The notes beneath the pieces are model-generated. The model was not told the DNA's origin. It ran no database searches and saw nothing but the letters and a program-made list of their open reading frames with translations. Shown here piece by piece: positions 25,517 to 34,067 of a stretch of 62,461 bases of DNA (the first letter of the stretch is position 1; each line of letters begins with the position of its first letter). Both the position numbers and the translations under genes were made by a program. Location: contig JAQXEN010000070.1 in assembly GCA_029250825.1 (NCBI GenBank), forward strand, positions 1 through 62,461. The letters run 5' to 3'. The DNA is from Porticoccaceae bacterium (GTDB lineage Bacteria > Pseudomonadota > Gammaproteobacteria > Pseudomonadales > Porticoccaceae).

Positions 25517-25813
25517 CTACTGATTCACCGCCGCCCTAAGCGCGTCCACATACTCCGCACCATGGCCGTGCTCAGCGGCAACTTCAGCCAGCGACTGGCC
25601 ATCTGGGTTAGTGGCATTGAGATCCTTACCCGCCTCTTTAAAAAAGCCTAGGAAGGTCACAAAGTTATCGATATTCATCCCGCGATAGGCCTTTTCCAAC
25701 AGATGAAAGTCATTGCTGACTCCAGTGGGTGCCTGATAATCTAAAAAACTTCTTACCCGCTCATCGTCAAACACTTCGCCGAGAACTTTCTCTTTATCTT
25801 TCTTTAGTGACAT
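25517..25813 (-). CDS. PA4642-family protein
   Basis: This 98-residue protein of unknown function is conserved in gammaproteobacteria. Matching features are the KDKEKVLGE start, the central KAYRGMNIDNFVTFLGFFKEAGKDLNA segment and the DPDGxS-like NPDGQSLAEV, which has the look of an ankyrin-type helix pair. No signal or membrane segment is seen. It lies 17 bases after gatB in the same direction and may be the last gene of that operon. Confidence 0.75.
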   Translation of the reverse strand: MSLKKDKEKVLGEVFDDERVRSFLDYQAPTGVSNDFHLLEKAYRGMNIDNFVTFLGFFKEAGKDLNATNPDGQSLAEVAAEHGHGAEYVDALRAAVNQ

Positions 25814-25830
25814 GGTTTTCCCTGATCCTT

Positions 25831-27297
25831 TTAAACGAGTTCGCTAAGCTTTTGAGCGAGTATTTGATTTACCTGTTGGGGGTTAGCCTGGCCCTTCGAA
25901 GCCTGCATGATTTTGCCCATAAAGCCGCCGAGCTTCTTCTTGCGCTTGGCTTCATCGCTCTTAATATAGTCATCCACCATCCCTTGGTTGGCGGTCAATA
26001 CATCAGTAACCATTTGCTCCAGTGCGCCGCTATCTGAAACCTGCTTAAGCCCGCGAGCTTCAATAACTTCATCGGCACTGCCTTCGCCGGCCCACATGCC
26101 TTCGAATACCTGCTTGGCCATTTTGCCGCTGATACTGTTGTCGGCGATGCGGGCCACCAGTCCGCCGAGCTGCTCTGCAATGACTGGGCTTTTGCTAATA
26201 CTTAGATCTTGACTGTTTAAACGGGCAGACAATTCACCCATCGTCCAGTTGGCAGCCAGTTTACTGTTGCCTGATGTCTCCGCGGTGACTTCAAAATAGG
26301 TCGCCATAGCAGCGTCACTACCAAGTACCCCGGCGTCATAATCAGATAAACCGTACTGCTCTACAAAGCGTGCCTGACGAGCATCTGGTAATTCTGGCAA
26401 GTTGCGGCGCAGCTCTTCAACAGTTTCATCGCTGACAATTACCGGCAACAGATCGGGGCAGGGGAAGTAGCGATAGTCATTGGCTTCTTCTTTGCTACGC
26501 ATAGATCGAGCGACTTTGGTGTCGCCGTTATACAAGCGGGTTTCCTGAGTCACGGTGCCGCCATCTTCAATTAGATCGATCTGGCGCTCCACTTCTTTAT
26601 GAATCGCCTCTTCCATAAATTTAAAGGAGTTGAGATTTTTGGTTTCAGTTCGGGTGCCCAGTTCGCTGGTTCCGGTGGGACGCACGGAGACGTTTACGTC
26701 AAAGCGCATGCTTCCCTGAGACATTTCGCCGTCACAAATACCGATCGAGGTAACAATGCTGTGGAGCTTTTTCGCAAAGGCGATGGCTTCCTCGGCATTG
26801 CTCATATCCGGTTCCGAGACAATCTCGATCAGTGGCGTACCAGCGCGATTTAAATCGATGCCGGAGACGCCGTGGCGGAAGCTGCCTTCGTGGAGTGACT
26901 TGCCGGCATCTTCTTCGAGGTGAGCATGATGAATACGGACATTTTTTGTGCGGCCATCGGCGAGCTTAATTTCAACATTGCCACGCCCCACTATGGGCTT
27001 TTCCAGCTGAGTAGTCTGGTAGCCTTTAGGGGAGTCGGGATAGAAATAGTTTTTCCGTTCAAAGGCGGACTCCTGACCAATCTCCGCGTCAATCGCGAGA
27101 CCAAACATCACTGCGTAATGCACAGCCTGCTTGTTGAGCACCGGCAAGGTGCCGGGCATGGCCAGATCAACGGCACAGGCCTGGGTATTGGCCTCGGCAC
27201 CAAAGTCGGTGCTGGCGCCGGAGAAAATTTTGGTTTTGGTGGCCAGTTGCACATGCACCTCGAGGCCGATAACGGTTTCCCAACCTGAATAGCTCAT
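25831..27297 (-). CDS. gatB: Aspartyl/glutamyl-tRNA amidotransferase subunit B
   Basis: GatB binds misacylated Glu-tRNA(Gln) or Asp-tRNA(Asn) and activates it for amidation within the GatCAB complex. The 488-residue product starts [18 protein letters not shown], the family beginning, and ends with the YqeY-like tail domain ([28 protein letters not shown]). The catalytic-domain stretch [13 protein letters not shown] is present. The open frame extends to 27330, but the ATG at 27297 overlaps the gatA stop (TAATG) and is clearly the start. Confidence 0.95.
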   Translation of the reverse strand: MSYSGWETVIGLEVHVQLATKTKIFSGASTDFGAEANTQACAVDLAMPGTLPVLNKQAVHYAVMFGLAIDAEIGQESAFERKNYFYPDSPKGYQTTQLEKPIVGRGNVEIKLADGRTKNVRIHHAHLEEDAGKSLHEGSFRHGVSGIDLNRAGTPLIEIVSEPDMSNAEEAIAFAKKLHSIVTSIGICDGEMSQGSMRFDVNVSVRPTGTSELGTRTETKNLNSFKFMEEAIHKEVERQIDLIEDGGTVTQETRLYNGDTKVARSMRSKEEANDYRYFPCPDLLPVIVSDETVEELRRNLPELPDARQARFVEQYGLSDYDAGVLGSDAAMATYFEVTAETSGNSKLAANWTMGELSARLNSQDLSISKSPVIAEQLGGLVARIADNSISGKMAKQVFEGMWAGEGSADEVIEARGLKQVSDSGALEQMVTDVLTANQGMVDDYIKSDEAKRKKKLGGFMGKIMQASKGQANPQQVNQILAQKLSELV

Positions 27298-28751
27298 TAG
27301 GCAATCCCCTCTGGTGCAGCGCTGTGCCAATCCGTAGTCTGCTGATATTGGTGGGCAATATTTAACATTCGCGCTTCATCGAAGTAGTTGCCGATAATTT
27401 GCAGTCCAACGGGCTTGTCCTCGACCAGGCCGCAGGGCACTGACATGCCGGGCAGTCCCGCCAGATTGGTGGCGATGGTGTAAATATCTTCTAGGTACAT
27501 AGCCACGGGATCATCGCCCTTAGAACCAAACTTAAAGGCCGGTGATGGGGTGGTGGGGCCCATAATCACATCAACCTTTTCAAAGGCTTTTTCAAAGTCC
27601 TGTTGAATCAACTGGCGCACCTGCTGGGCTTTGCCGTAATAGGCATCGTAATAACCCGCTGATAGGCAGTAGGTACCAATCAGGATGCGGCGCTGAACCT
27701 CTGCACCAAAACCTTCTGCTCGGGTGCGGGTGTAGAGATCTTGGAGATCTTTGGGGTCTTCACAGCGGTAGCCGTATCGAACACCGTCAAAGCGGGAGAG
27801 GTTGGCTGAGGCTTCAGCGGGGGCAATCACGTAATAGGCCGGAACCGATAGGCCCGTATTGGGCAGGCTGATTTCAACTAACTCTGCACCCTGAGCCTCA
27901 AATTCTGCCAGGGCGGCGCGAACCGCTTTTCCCGTGTCGGCATCGAGTCCCTCAGAGAAATACTCGCTGGGGACACCAATTTTCAAACCCTTGATGCTGT
28001 CGCCCAGTGTGGCGCTGTAATCCGGTACTTGGCGATCAATACAGGTGGAGTCTTTGTCGTCATAACTGGCCATACAGTTTAGCAATATAGCGCAGTCTTC
28101 GGCGGTGCGAGCCATAGGGCCGCCCTGATCTAGACTCGAAGCAAAGGCGATCATGCCCCAGCGCGAGACCCGGCCATAGGTAGGCTTTAAGCCGGTAATG
28201 CCACAGAGTGCTGCGGGCTGACGAATCGAGCCGCCGGTATCGGTGGCAGTTGCACCTGGTGCCAAGCGCGCAGCCACAGCTGCGGCAGAGCCACCGGAAG
28301 AACCGCCGGGAACCGAGTCGCTGGCCCAGGGGTTTTTCACTGGCCCATAAAAACTGGTTTCATTGGAGGAGCCCATAGCGAACTCATCCATATTGGTTTT
28401 GCCTAGTACTACGGCGCCTGCCTGTTCGAAATTCTCGACCACGGTGGCATTGTAGGGGGGGATAAAATTATCCAGCATCTTCGAGCCACAGCTGGTGCGT
28501 ACGCCAGTGGTGCAAAAAATATCTTTATGCAATATGGGCACGCCGCAGAGGGCTGGCGCATTGCCTGCGGCCAATCTCTGGTCCGCTGCCGCCGCCGCTT
28601 TTAAAGCCTGATCCGCGGTAACCGTGATCAGACAATTGTAATTGCCATCCAACTGGGCAATACGCGCCAAAAAGTGCTTTGTCAGTTCGACACTGGAAAA
28701 TTCTTTGCTCTGCAGTCCTGTGACAAGCTCGGCGATAGTGAGGTTATGCAT
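27297..28751 (-). CDS. gatA: Aspartyl/glutamyl-tRNA amidotransferase subunit A
   Basis: GatA is the amidase that frees ammonia from glutamine for GatB. The 484-residue protein carries the Ser-cisSer-Lys triad: lysine in VPILHKDIF, the glycine/serine-rich [13 protein letters not shown], and the nucleophile serine in [12 protein letters not shown]. It lies between gatC and gatB with an 11-base gap to gatC and a TAATG overlap to gatB, the standard gatCAB order. Confidence 0.96.
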   Translation of the reverse strand: MHNLTIAELVTGLQSKEFSSVELTKHFLARIAQLDGNYNCLITVTADQALKAAAAADQRLAAGNAPALCGVPILHKDIFCTTGVRTSCGSKMLDNFIPPYNATVVENFEQAGAVVLGKTNMDEFAMGSSNETSFYGPVKNPWASDSVPGGSSGGSAAAVAARLAPGATATDTGGSIRQPAALCGITGLKPTYGRVSRWGMIAFASSLDQGGPMARTAEDCAILLNCMASYDDKDSTCIDRQVPDYSATLGDSIKGLKIGVPSEYFSEGLDADTGKAVRAALAEFEAQGAELVEISLPNTGLSVPAYYVIAPAEASANLSRFDGVRYGYRCEDPKDLQDLYTRTRAEGFGAEVQRRILIGTYCLSAGYYDAYYGKAQQVRQLIQQDFEKAFEKVDVIMGPTTPSPAFKFGSKGDDPVAMYLEDIYTIATNLAGLPGMSVPCGLVEDKPVGLQIIGNYFDEARMLNIAHQYQQTTDWHSAAPEGIA

Positions 28752-28762
28752 GAGGGACCTGT

Positions 28763-29050
28763 TTATTCTATGACTTTGGGTACGAGAAAGAGCCCGTCTT
28801 CGGTATCTGGTGCGATTGCCTGGAATGCTTCGCGCTGATTGATTTCTTTAACTTCATCCTCACGCAGCCGCTGCGTGGCTTTCATGGGGTGAGACATGGC
28901 CGCGACACCCTCGGTGTTTACAGCTTGTAGCTGATCGACCAGTTCGAGGACGCTACTCAGGCGCTGGGACACTTCAGTGATGGTGTCTTCGCCGATGGCG
29001 ATGCGTGACAGCGTAGCCAGCTTTTCGATTTCTTGTCGTTCGATACTCAT
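28763..29050 (-). CDS. gatC: Aspartyl/glutamyl-tRNA amidotransferase subunit C
   Basis: GatC is a 95-residue belt protein that stabilises the GatA-GatB complex. [12 protein letters not shown] near residues 8-19 and LREDEV near the C-third are family signatures. It is the first gene of gatCAB and diverges from mreB across a gap of 324 bases. Confidence 0.93.
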   Translation of the reverse strand: MSIERQEIEKLATLSRIAIGEDTITEVSQRLSSVLELVDQLQAVNTEGVAAMSHPMKATQRLREDEVKEINQREAFQAIAPDTEDGLFLVPKVIE

Positions 29051-29374
29051 TTAAATAATCCGTCTGTCAGTGGCGGCTTGGAGGAGGTCAGACGCGCCTG
29101 TTCGAGGGGGCGTAAGGTACCATAAATGGTCTTGTTAGGTTAAGGGGGCGGGATTGATTAAAGGCCTATTTGGCTGGCTTTTGGGCGAGTTTTTTATGAA
29201 TCAGGCGAACATTAGGCTAGATCGGCCCGAATGCCACAAAAATACTGCAAATGAGCCAGTGAGCGCTTGCTCTACTACCCAGCCACTGGTAAATTTAGGC
29301 CATTATTTTGCAGCGGTTTGCTGTTGGCTCCGGGGTTTAGTCCAAGCAGCCGAAATTAAGGGAAATATAACTCG
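29051..29374. other. Divergent promoter region gatC / mreB
   Basis: This 324-base gap must carry the gatCAB and mreBCD promoters. No single strong -35/-10 pair stands out on either strand. An inverted pair CCAGTG (29254-29259) and CACTGG is visible, as well as an AAGGG ribosome site before mreB at about 29359. A rightward frame opening at 29154 crosses into mreB in another frame and is not supported. Confidence 0.4.
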
Positions 29375-30409
29375 ATGTTTAAGAAACTCCGTGGCTTCTT
29401 CTCCAGTGATCTGTCAATCGACCTTGGCACAGCAAACACACTTATTTATGTGCGCGAGGAGGGGATTGTTCTCAATGAACCCTCGGTTGTTGCTATCCGC
29501 CAGCATCAAGGGCAAAAAATCATTGAAGCCGTGGGTGTCGATGCCAAGCGAATGCTAGGTCGTACACCGGGGAATATCACCGCTATTCGCCCCCTGAAAG
29601 ACGGTGTGATTGCCGATTTTCAGGTCACTGAAAAAATGCTTCAGCACTTTATCAAAAAGGTTCATGCCTCCAGCTTTGTTCCCCCCAGTCCTCGCGTTTT
29701 GATCTGTGTGCCTTGCATGGCCACGGAAGTAGAGAAGCGCGCGATTAAAGAATCGGCATACAGCGCCGGTGCTCGCGAAGTCTATTTGATTGAAGAGCCA
29801 ATGGCTGCGGCGATTGGTGCCGGTATGCCAGTTGAGGAAGCGGTCGGTTCGATGGTTGTGGATATCGGTGGTGGTACCACTGAGATTGCTATTCTGTCTT
29901 TAAACGGCGTGGTGTTTTCTGATTCTGTGCGCATTGGTGGCGATCGCTTTGATGAGTCTATCGTTAACTTTGTGCGGCGCAAATATGGCAGCGTGATTGG
30001 TGACAGCACCGCTGAGCGTATCAAGATGGAAATCGGCGGCGCCTATCTGAGCAAAGAAGTTCGTGAGATCGATGTGCGCGGTCGCAATCTCGCCGAAGGT
30101 GTTCCCAAGAGCTTTACTCTTAACAGCGATGAGATTCTCGAGTCTCTTCAGGAGCCTCTGGCGGGTATCGTACAGGCCGTTAAGCGCGTGCTTGAGCAGT
30201 CGCCCCCAGAGCTGGCGTCTGATATTGCTGAGACCGGTATTGTCTTGACTGGTGGTGGTTCAATGCTGCGCGATCTCGATCGCTTGCTGACGGCTGAGAC
30301 CGGCTTACCGGTTATTCTGGCTGAGGACCCGCTCACCTGTGTTGCTCGCGGTGGTGGCGTGGCACTTGAGATGATGGACAACAACAAGATTAATTCGTTA
30401 ACTTTCTAA
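29375..30409 (+). CDS. mreB: Rod-shape determining protein MreB
   Basis: MreB is the actin-like filament that guides lateral wall synthesis under the inner membrane. The 344-residue protein shows the actin-fold motifs [13 protein letters not shown] (phosphate 1), [14 protein letters not shown] (phosphate 2) and [12 protein letters not shown] (adenosine). The N-terminal amphipathic MFKKLRGFF can bind membrane. The gene leads mreB-mreC-mreD-maf-rng-yhdP-nit, all rightward. Confidence 0.97.
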   Translation: MFKKLRGFFSSDLSIDLGTANTLIYVREEGIVLNEPSVVAIRQHQGQKIIEAVGVDAKRMLGRTPGNITAIRPLKDGVIADFQVTEKMLQHFIKKVHASSFVPPSPRVLICVPCMATEVEKRAIKESAYSAGAREVYLIEEPMAAAIGAGMPVEEAVGSMVVDIGGGTTEIAILSLNGVVFSDSVRIGGDRFDESIVNFVRRKYGSVIGDSTAERIKMEIGGAYLSKEVREIDVRGRNLAEGVPKSFTLNSDEILESLQEPLAGIVQAVKRVLEQSPPELASDIAETGIVLTGGGSMLRDLDRLLTAETGLPVILAEDPLTCVARGGGVALEMMDNNKINSLTF

Positions 30410-30514
30410 GCTTGTGAGCTGCCGGTAGCTGCTCAGCTGCCGATTGAGTTTCAACTAACTGTTTGCTTGGTTACCTGTTTTTTCAGTTGCTTAGGAATAT
30501 TCAGGAGAGGGTTT

Positions 30515-31360
30515 ATGAGAAACGTTTTTAGCCGATCATCTTCTCTTCTGAGAAAACTTCTCGCGGTTATTCTGCTCGCTGTCACCCTCATGTTAGTGGA
30601 CAATTTTACGCTCTGGCTGAAGCCGGTTTATAGCGCGGCGGATAGCCTTGCTCGGCCACTCTATTGGATTGCCAATATTCCACTGCGTGTTCAGGAGTGG
30701 AGCGCCAACATTGCAACTCCCCGTTCAGAGATTGAGAGCGACAATCTGCGCCTCTCCAAAGAGAGTCTTATCTATCATGGTCAGTTGCAGCGCATGTCTG
30801 ATCTGGCCGCCGAGAATCTGCGTCTGCGACGTTTGCTGAATGCCACTGAACTACTTCAGGACAGTGTTTTGGTCACCGAGGTGATCGGTGTGTCTGCCAA
30901 TCCCCTGCGTCATACTCTGACTATTGACCGCGGCACCGATGACGGTGTTTTTGTTGGACAGCCACTACTCGATGCTGAGGGTTTAATGGGGCAGATTATT
31001 GAGGTGCACAAACGCCACAGTACTGCCTTGCTGATTACTGACAGCAGCCATGCATTGCCGGTACAGGTGCTGCGCAATGGTCTGCGCTCGATCGCTGAGG
31101 GCAGCGCCGACTACAACCGTATGAATCTTAAATTTGTCTCGCCGACTGCTGATATCCGCGAGGGCGATAAGTTGGTTAGCTCGGGTCTCGGAGAACTCTA
31201 CCCGGCGGGCTACCCAGTTGGTACGGTGCTCAGTATTGCCAGTGAGCCAGGGGACAACTTCCTTAAGATTGATATTGATCCCTCTGCTGAGATCGATCGC
31301 AGTCGCCATCTGTTGCTGCTCTACACCTCCCGCGACAGTGCTGCGGACGCGGCCAAATAA
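30515..31360 (+). CDS. mreC: Rod-shape determining protein MreC
   Basis: MreC is a bitopic inner-membrane protein that joins MreB to the periplasmic elongation enzymes. The product is about 281 residues with one membrane helix (LLAVILLAVTLMLVDNF), then a coiled coil around ESDNLRLSKESLIYHGQLQRMSDLAAENLRLRRLL in two pieces and two beta domains. The open frame begins at 30467, but ATG 30515 has a strong AGGAGAGGG site seven bases upstream and starts MRNVFSRSS. Its stop overlaps mreD (TAATG). Confidence 0.93.
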   Translation: MRNVFSRSSSLLRKLLAVILLAVTLMLVDNFTLWLKPVYSAADSLARPLYWIANIPLRVQEWSANIATPRSEIESDNLRLSKESLIYHGQLQRMSDLAAENLRLRRLLNATELLQDSVLVTEVIGVSANPLRHTLTIDRGTDDGVFVGQPLLDAEGLMGQIIEVHKRHSTALLITDSSHALPVQVLRNGLRSIAEGSADYNRMNLKFVSPTADIREGDKLVSSGLGELYPAGYPVGTVLSIASEPGDNFLKIDIDPSAEIDRSRHLLLLYTSRDSAADAAK

Positions 31361-31836
31361 TGGAGTCTGACAACCGCGGCGTTGCTATCGGCCTGACTCT
31401 GGTACTTGCTGTTATCTTGAGTTTGATGCCCTTGAGTGGCGATTGGATTGTCTGGAAACCTAATTTTCTATTGCTAGTGGTTATGGCTTGGGTCATTCAC
31501 TGGCCCAATGATCTGGGTATTCTTTTTGCTGCCTCGGTGGGCTTGCTCGCGGATATCGTGCTGCGCATGACTCTGGGACATTCGGTGATTGCCTTTGCTC
31601 TGTGCGCCGGTGCCATCGTCCTGCTCAGCCGCTGGTCGCAGTATCTGTCGATGCTCCAGCGCACGTTGCTAGTGGCGCTGATTATCAGCTCGGTGGCGGT
31701 GCTCGAGGCGAGTGTATTTATCTTTTACGACCGTCCTTCGGGGATTGAACACTTGCCGCTGAAAATTCTCTTGTCGATGTTGGTCTGGCCCTTTATTGAT
31801 CGGTTGGTTGCTCGCTTGCAACCTAAGCGAGGCTGA
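31360..31836 (+). CDS. mreD: Rod-shape determining protein MreD
   Basis: The 158-residue inner-membrane protein has about five helices and belongs to the elongasome. The family pattern includes WKPNFLLLVVMAWVIHWP near residues 33-50 and GLLADIVLRMTLGHSVIAFAL. It overlaps mreC and ends three bases before the maf start. Confidence 0.9.
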   Translation: MESDNRGVAIGLTLVLAVILSLMPLSGDWIVWKPNFLLLVVMAWVIHWPNDLGILFAASVGLLADIVLRMTLGHSVIAFALCAGAIVLLSRWSQYLSMLQRTLLVALIISSVAVLEASVFIFYDRPSGIEHLPLKILLSMLVWPFIDRLVARLQPKRG

Positions 31837-31839
31837 ACC

Positions 31840-32496
31840 TTGTCTGAGTCTAACGCCGCTGACCTTATTCTCGCCTCGGCATCGCCACGGCGCAGTGAAC
31901 TGCTTGAGCAGATTGGCGTGCGCTTTACTATTTTGGCCACCGATATCGATGAGAGCAGGCTGGAGAATGAGTCGCCCAGTGATTATGTCTCAAGGCTGGC
32001 GCTGGAAAAATCCCGCGCTGGATATAGTCGCCAGACCAGAACGCTCAAGAGTGCAGAGGGTAAGGGTGGAGAGGGTAAGGGTGGAGAGGATAAACTACCC
32101 AGTCTTGGTGCCGACACCATTGTAGTCTGCGATCAACAGATTTTTGGCAAACCCAAAGATCAGGCGCATGCGGCGGCTATGCTAATGGCGCTGTCGGGTA
32201 AGGTTCATACAGTGATGTCCGCTGTGGCCGTGTCTCAGGGTCCATGCTCTTCCAGTCGCCTGACAAAAACTCTGGTGCGATTTCGCACAATTAGCCAATC
32301 CGAGTGTCTCACCTATTGGCAGACCGGTGAACCCGAGGGCAAGGCCGGGGGTTATGCTATTCAGGGGCGGGGTGCAGTGTTTGTCGATCATATCGAAGGC
32401 AGTTACAGCGGTGTGGTGGGTCTGCCCCTGAGCGAGACCGCCGAGATACTTGGTGAATTTGATATCCCCCTGTGGACTGCTGAGTCTCCACGCTAG
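31840..32496 (+). CDS. maf: Maf nucleotide pyrophosphatase (dTTP/UTP type)
   Basis: Maf/YhdE proteins hydrolyse dTTP, UTP and modified nucleotides, guarding the pools. The start motif LILASASPRRSELLEQIG, the SLGADTIVV segment with catalytic aspartate, and QTGEPEGKAGGYAIQGRGA identify it. At 218 residues it is about 20 longer than usual. The extra part, SAEGKGGEGKGGEDKLP near residues 69-85, comes from a 15-base tandem duplication at 32056-32093. The start is TTG at 31840, four bases after mreD. Confidence 0.92.
   Translation: MSESNAADLILASASPRRSELLEQIGVRFTILATDIDESRLENESPSDYVSRLALEKSRAGYSRQTRTLKSAEGKGGEGKGGEDKLPSLGADTIVVCDQQIFGKPKDQAHAAAMLMALSGKVHTVMSAVAVSQGPCSSSRLTKTLVRFRTISQSECLTYWQTGEPEGKAGGYAIQGRGAVFVDHIEGSYSGVVGLPLSETAEILGEFDIPLWTAESPR
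32056..32093 (+). repeat. In-frame 15-base tandem repeat inside maf
   Basis: GAGGGTAAGGGTGGA occurs twice perfectly (32056-32070 and 32071-32085), followed by a partial third copy. It encodes a glycine/glutamate/lysine insert at a surface position just before the conserved LGADT motif. Confidence 0.9.
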
Positions 32497-32537
32497 ATGC
32501 GCAATCGAGATTTGACTCAGCATAGAATGGAAAAATA

Positions 32538-34061
32538 ATGAGCCAGGAACTGTTAATCAATATTACGCCGATGGAAACTCGCGTGGCTCTGGTGGAGAAC
32601 GGTGTCCCTCAGGATATTTTTGTCGAGCGCAATAACAAGCAGGGCTTGGTGGGGAATATCTACAAGGGCAAGGTGGTTCGCGTGCTGCCTGGTATGCAGG
32701 CGGCCTTTATCGATATAGGCGAGGCGCGCACGGCCTTCTTACATATGGATGATCTGCTACCGCGGAAATCTAAAATCAATGCCGGCGATAACGGCGAACC
32801 GGATATTCGCAAACTCTTGCATGACGGACAGCAGCTCGTGGTGCAGGTGATTAAAGATCCAGTGGGCAGCAAAGGCGCGCGGCTGTCTGCACAGCTCTCT
32901 CTTGCCTCTCACTATTTGGTCTATATGGTTGAAGGTAAGCATCTGGGTGTCTCTCAGCGTATTGAGTCTGAACAAGAGCGGGAGCGCTTAAAACTGCTGC
33001 TCGGGACTGTTGTCGATGAAGTCACCGCGGAAGAGGCAAGCCTTAAAAAAGAGCCTAAAAAAGAGCCCAGCAAAAATACTCTCGCCGGAGGCTATATTCT
33101 GCGCACTGCCGCGGATGGTGCTGAAGAGACAGAGCTGCGCAACACTGTGCGATTTTTGCGTCGTCTATGGCAGGATATTGTCGAGCGTAAACTGAGCGCC
33201 AAAGCCCCTTGTTGTCTCTATGAAGATCTGCCCCTATACAAGCGAGTGCTCAGGGATATGGTCGGCACCGAGGTGGAGAAGATTCGCGTTGACTCCCGGG
33301 AGGTCTTCGAAAAGCTGACTCAGTTCGGCAATAAGTTCAATCCGGATATAGTGCGACTGCTGGAGCACTATCCCGGCGAACGGCCGCTGTTCTATATGTA
33401 TGCCATTGAGGATGAAATCACCAAGGCACTGCAGCGCAAGGTGATGTTGAAGTCCGGTGGTCATATCGTTTTTGATCAGACCGAAGCGATGTCTACTATT
33501 GATGTGAATACCGGCGCCTTTGTCGGCCACCGCAATCTTGAGGAGACCATTTATAAGACCAATCTTGAGGCGGCGGCGGTGATTGCCAGACAGATGCGGA
33601 TCCGCAATCTCGGCGGCATTATTATTATCGACTTTATTGACATGCACAGTGTTGAGCATCGCCGTCAGGTATTGCGGGCACTGGAAAAAGCCTTGGCAAG
33701 AGATCCGGTGAGAACAACAATTTCGGGTGTGACCGAACTCGGATTAGTGCAGACTACACGCAAGCGCACCCGTCAGAGTCTCGGGCAGATACTCTGCGAG
33801 GAGTGCCCCACCTGTTTTGGTCGCGGCTATGTTAAGTCCGCCGAGTCCATAAGCTATGAAATATTGCGCGATATTCTCCGTGCTGCTCGGGCTTATGAGT
33901 GCGATAGCTTGCGGGTCTTGGCATCGGCGCCAGTGATTGAGCGGCTTACTGATGAAGACTCCAGTCAGGTGGCGGATTTAGAATTATTTATTAACTGCAC
34001 CATTCAGTTTAGAGTCGAGAGTCTCTATGGGCTTGAGCAGTTTGATATTATTCCAGTTTAA
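32538..34061 (+). CDS. rng: Ribonuclease G
   Basis: RNase G (CafA) is a single-strand endonuclease that matures the 16S rRNA 5' end and decays some mRNAs. The 507-residue protein shows the S1-like start (GNIYKGKVVRVLPGMQAAFIDIG), the DNase-I-like catalytic part with the magnesium aspartate in IIIDFIDM, the RNase-E-type zinc link CEECPTCFGRG, and the C-terminal small domain. It is somewhat longer than the usual 489. A lysine/glutamate/proline insert (KKEPKKEPSK) near residue 170 comes from a 12-base duplication at 33045. No RNase E C-terminal scaffold is present. Confidence 0.94.
   Translation: MSQELLINITPMETRVALVENGVPQDIFVERNNKQGLVGNIYKGKVVRVLPGMQAAFIDIGEARTAFLHMDDLLPRKSKINAGDNGEPDIRKLLHDGQQLVVQVIKDPVGSKGARLSAQLSLASHYLVYMVEGKHLGVSQRIESEQERERLKLLLGTVVDEVTAEEASLKKEPKKEPSKNTLAGGYILRTAADGAEETELRNTVRFLRRLWQDIVERKLSAKAPCCLYEDLPLYKRVLRDMVGTEVEKIRVDSREVFEKLTQFGNKFNPDIVRLLEHYPGERPLFYMYAIEDEITKALQRKVMLKSGGHIVFDQTEAMSTIDVNTGAFVGHRNLEETIYKTNLEAAAVIARQMRIRNLGGIIIIDFIDMHSVEHRRQVLRALEKALARDPVRTTISGVTELGLVQTTRKRTRQSLGQILCEECPTCFGRGYVKSAESISYEILRDILRAARAYECDSLRVLASAPVIERLTDEDSSQVADLELFINCTIQFRVESLYGLEQFDIIPV
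33045..33068 (+). repeat. In-frame 12-base duplication inside rng
   Basis: AAAAAAGAGCCT and AAAAAAGAGCCC are adjacent, encoding KKEP twice, in a linker between the S1-like and catalytic parts. Confidence 0.85.
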
Positions 34062-34067
34062 AGAACA

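Noticed and set aside
29154-29558. Rightward frame of 134 codons upstream of and into mreB
   Set aside because: It overlaps mreB in another frame, has no family resemblance, and is rich in cysteine and arginine as shadow frames often are.
34030-34067. Possible terminator between rng and yhdP
   Set aside because: No stem of useful length; the genes are six bases apart and most likely share a message.
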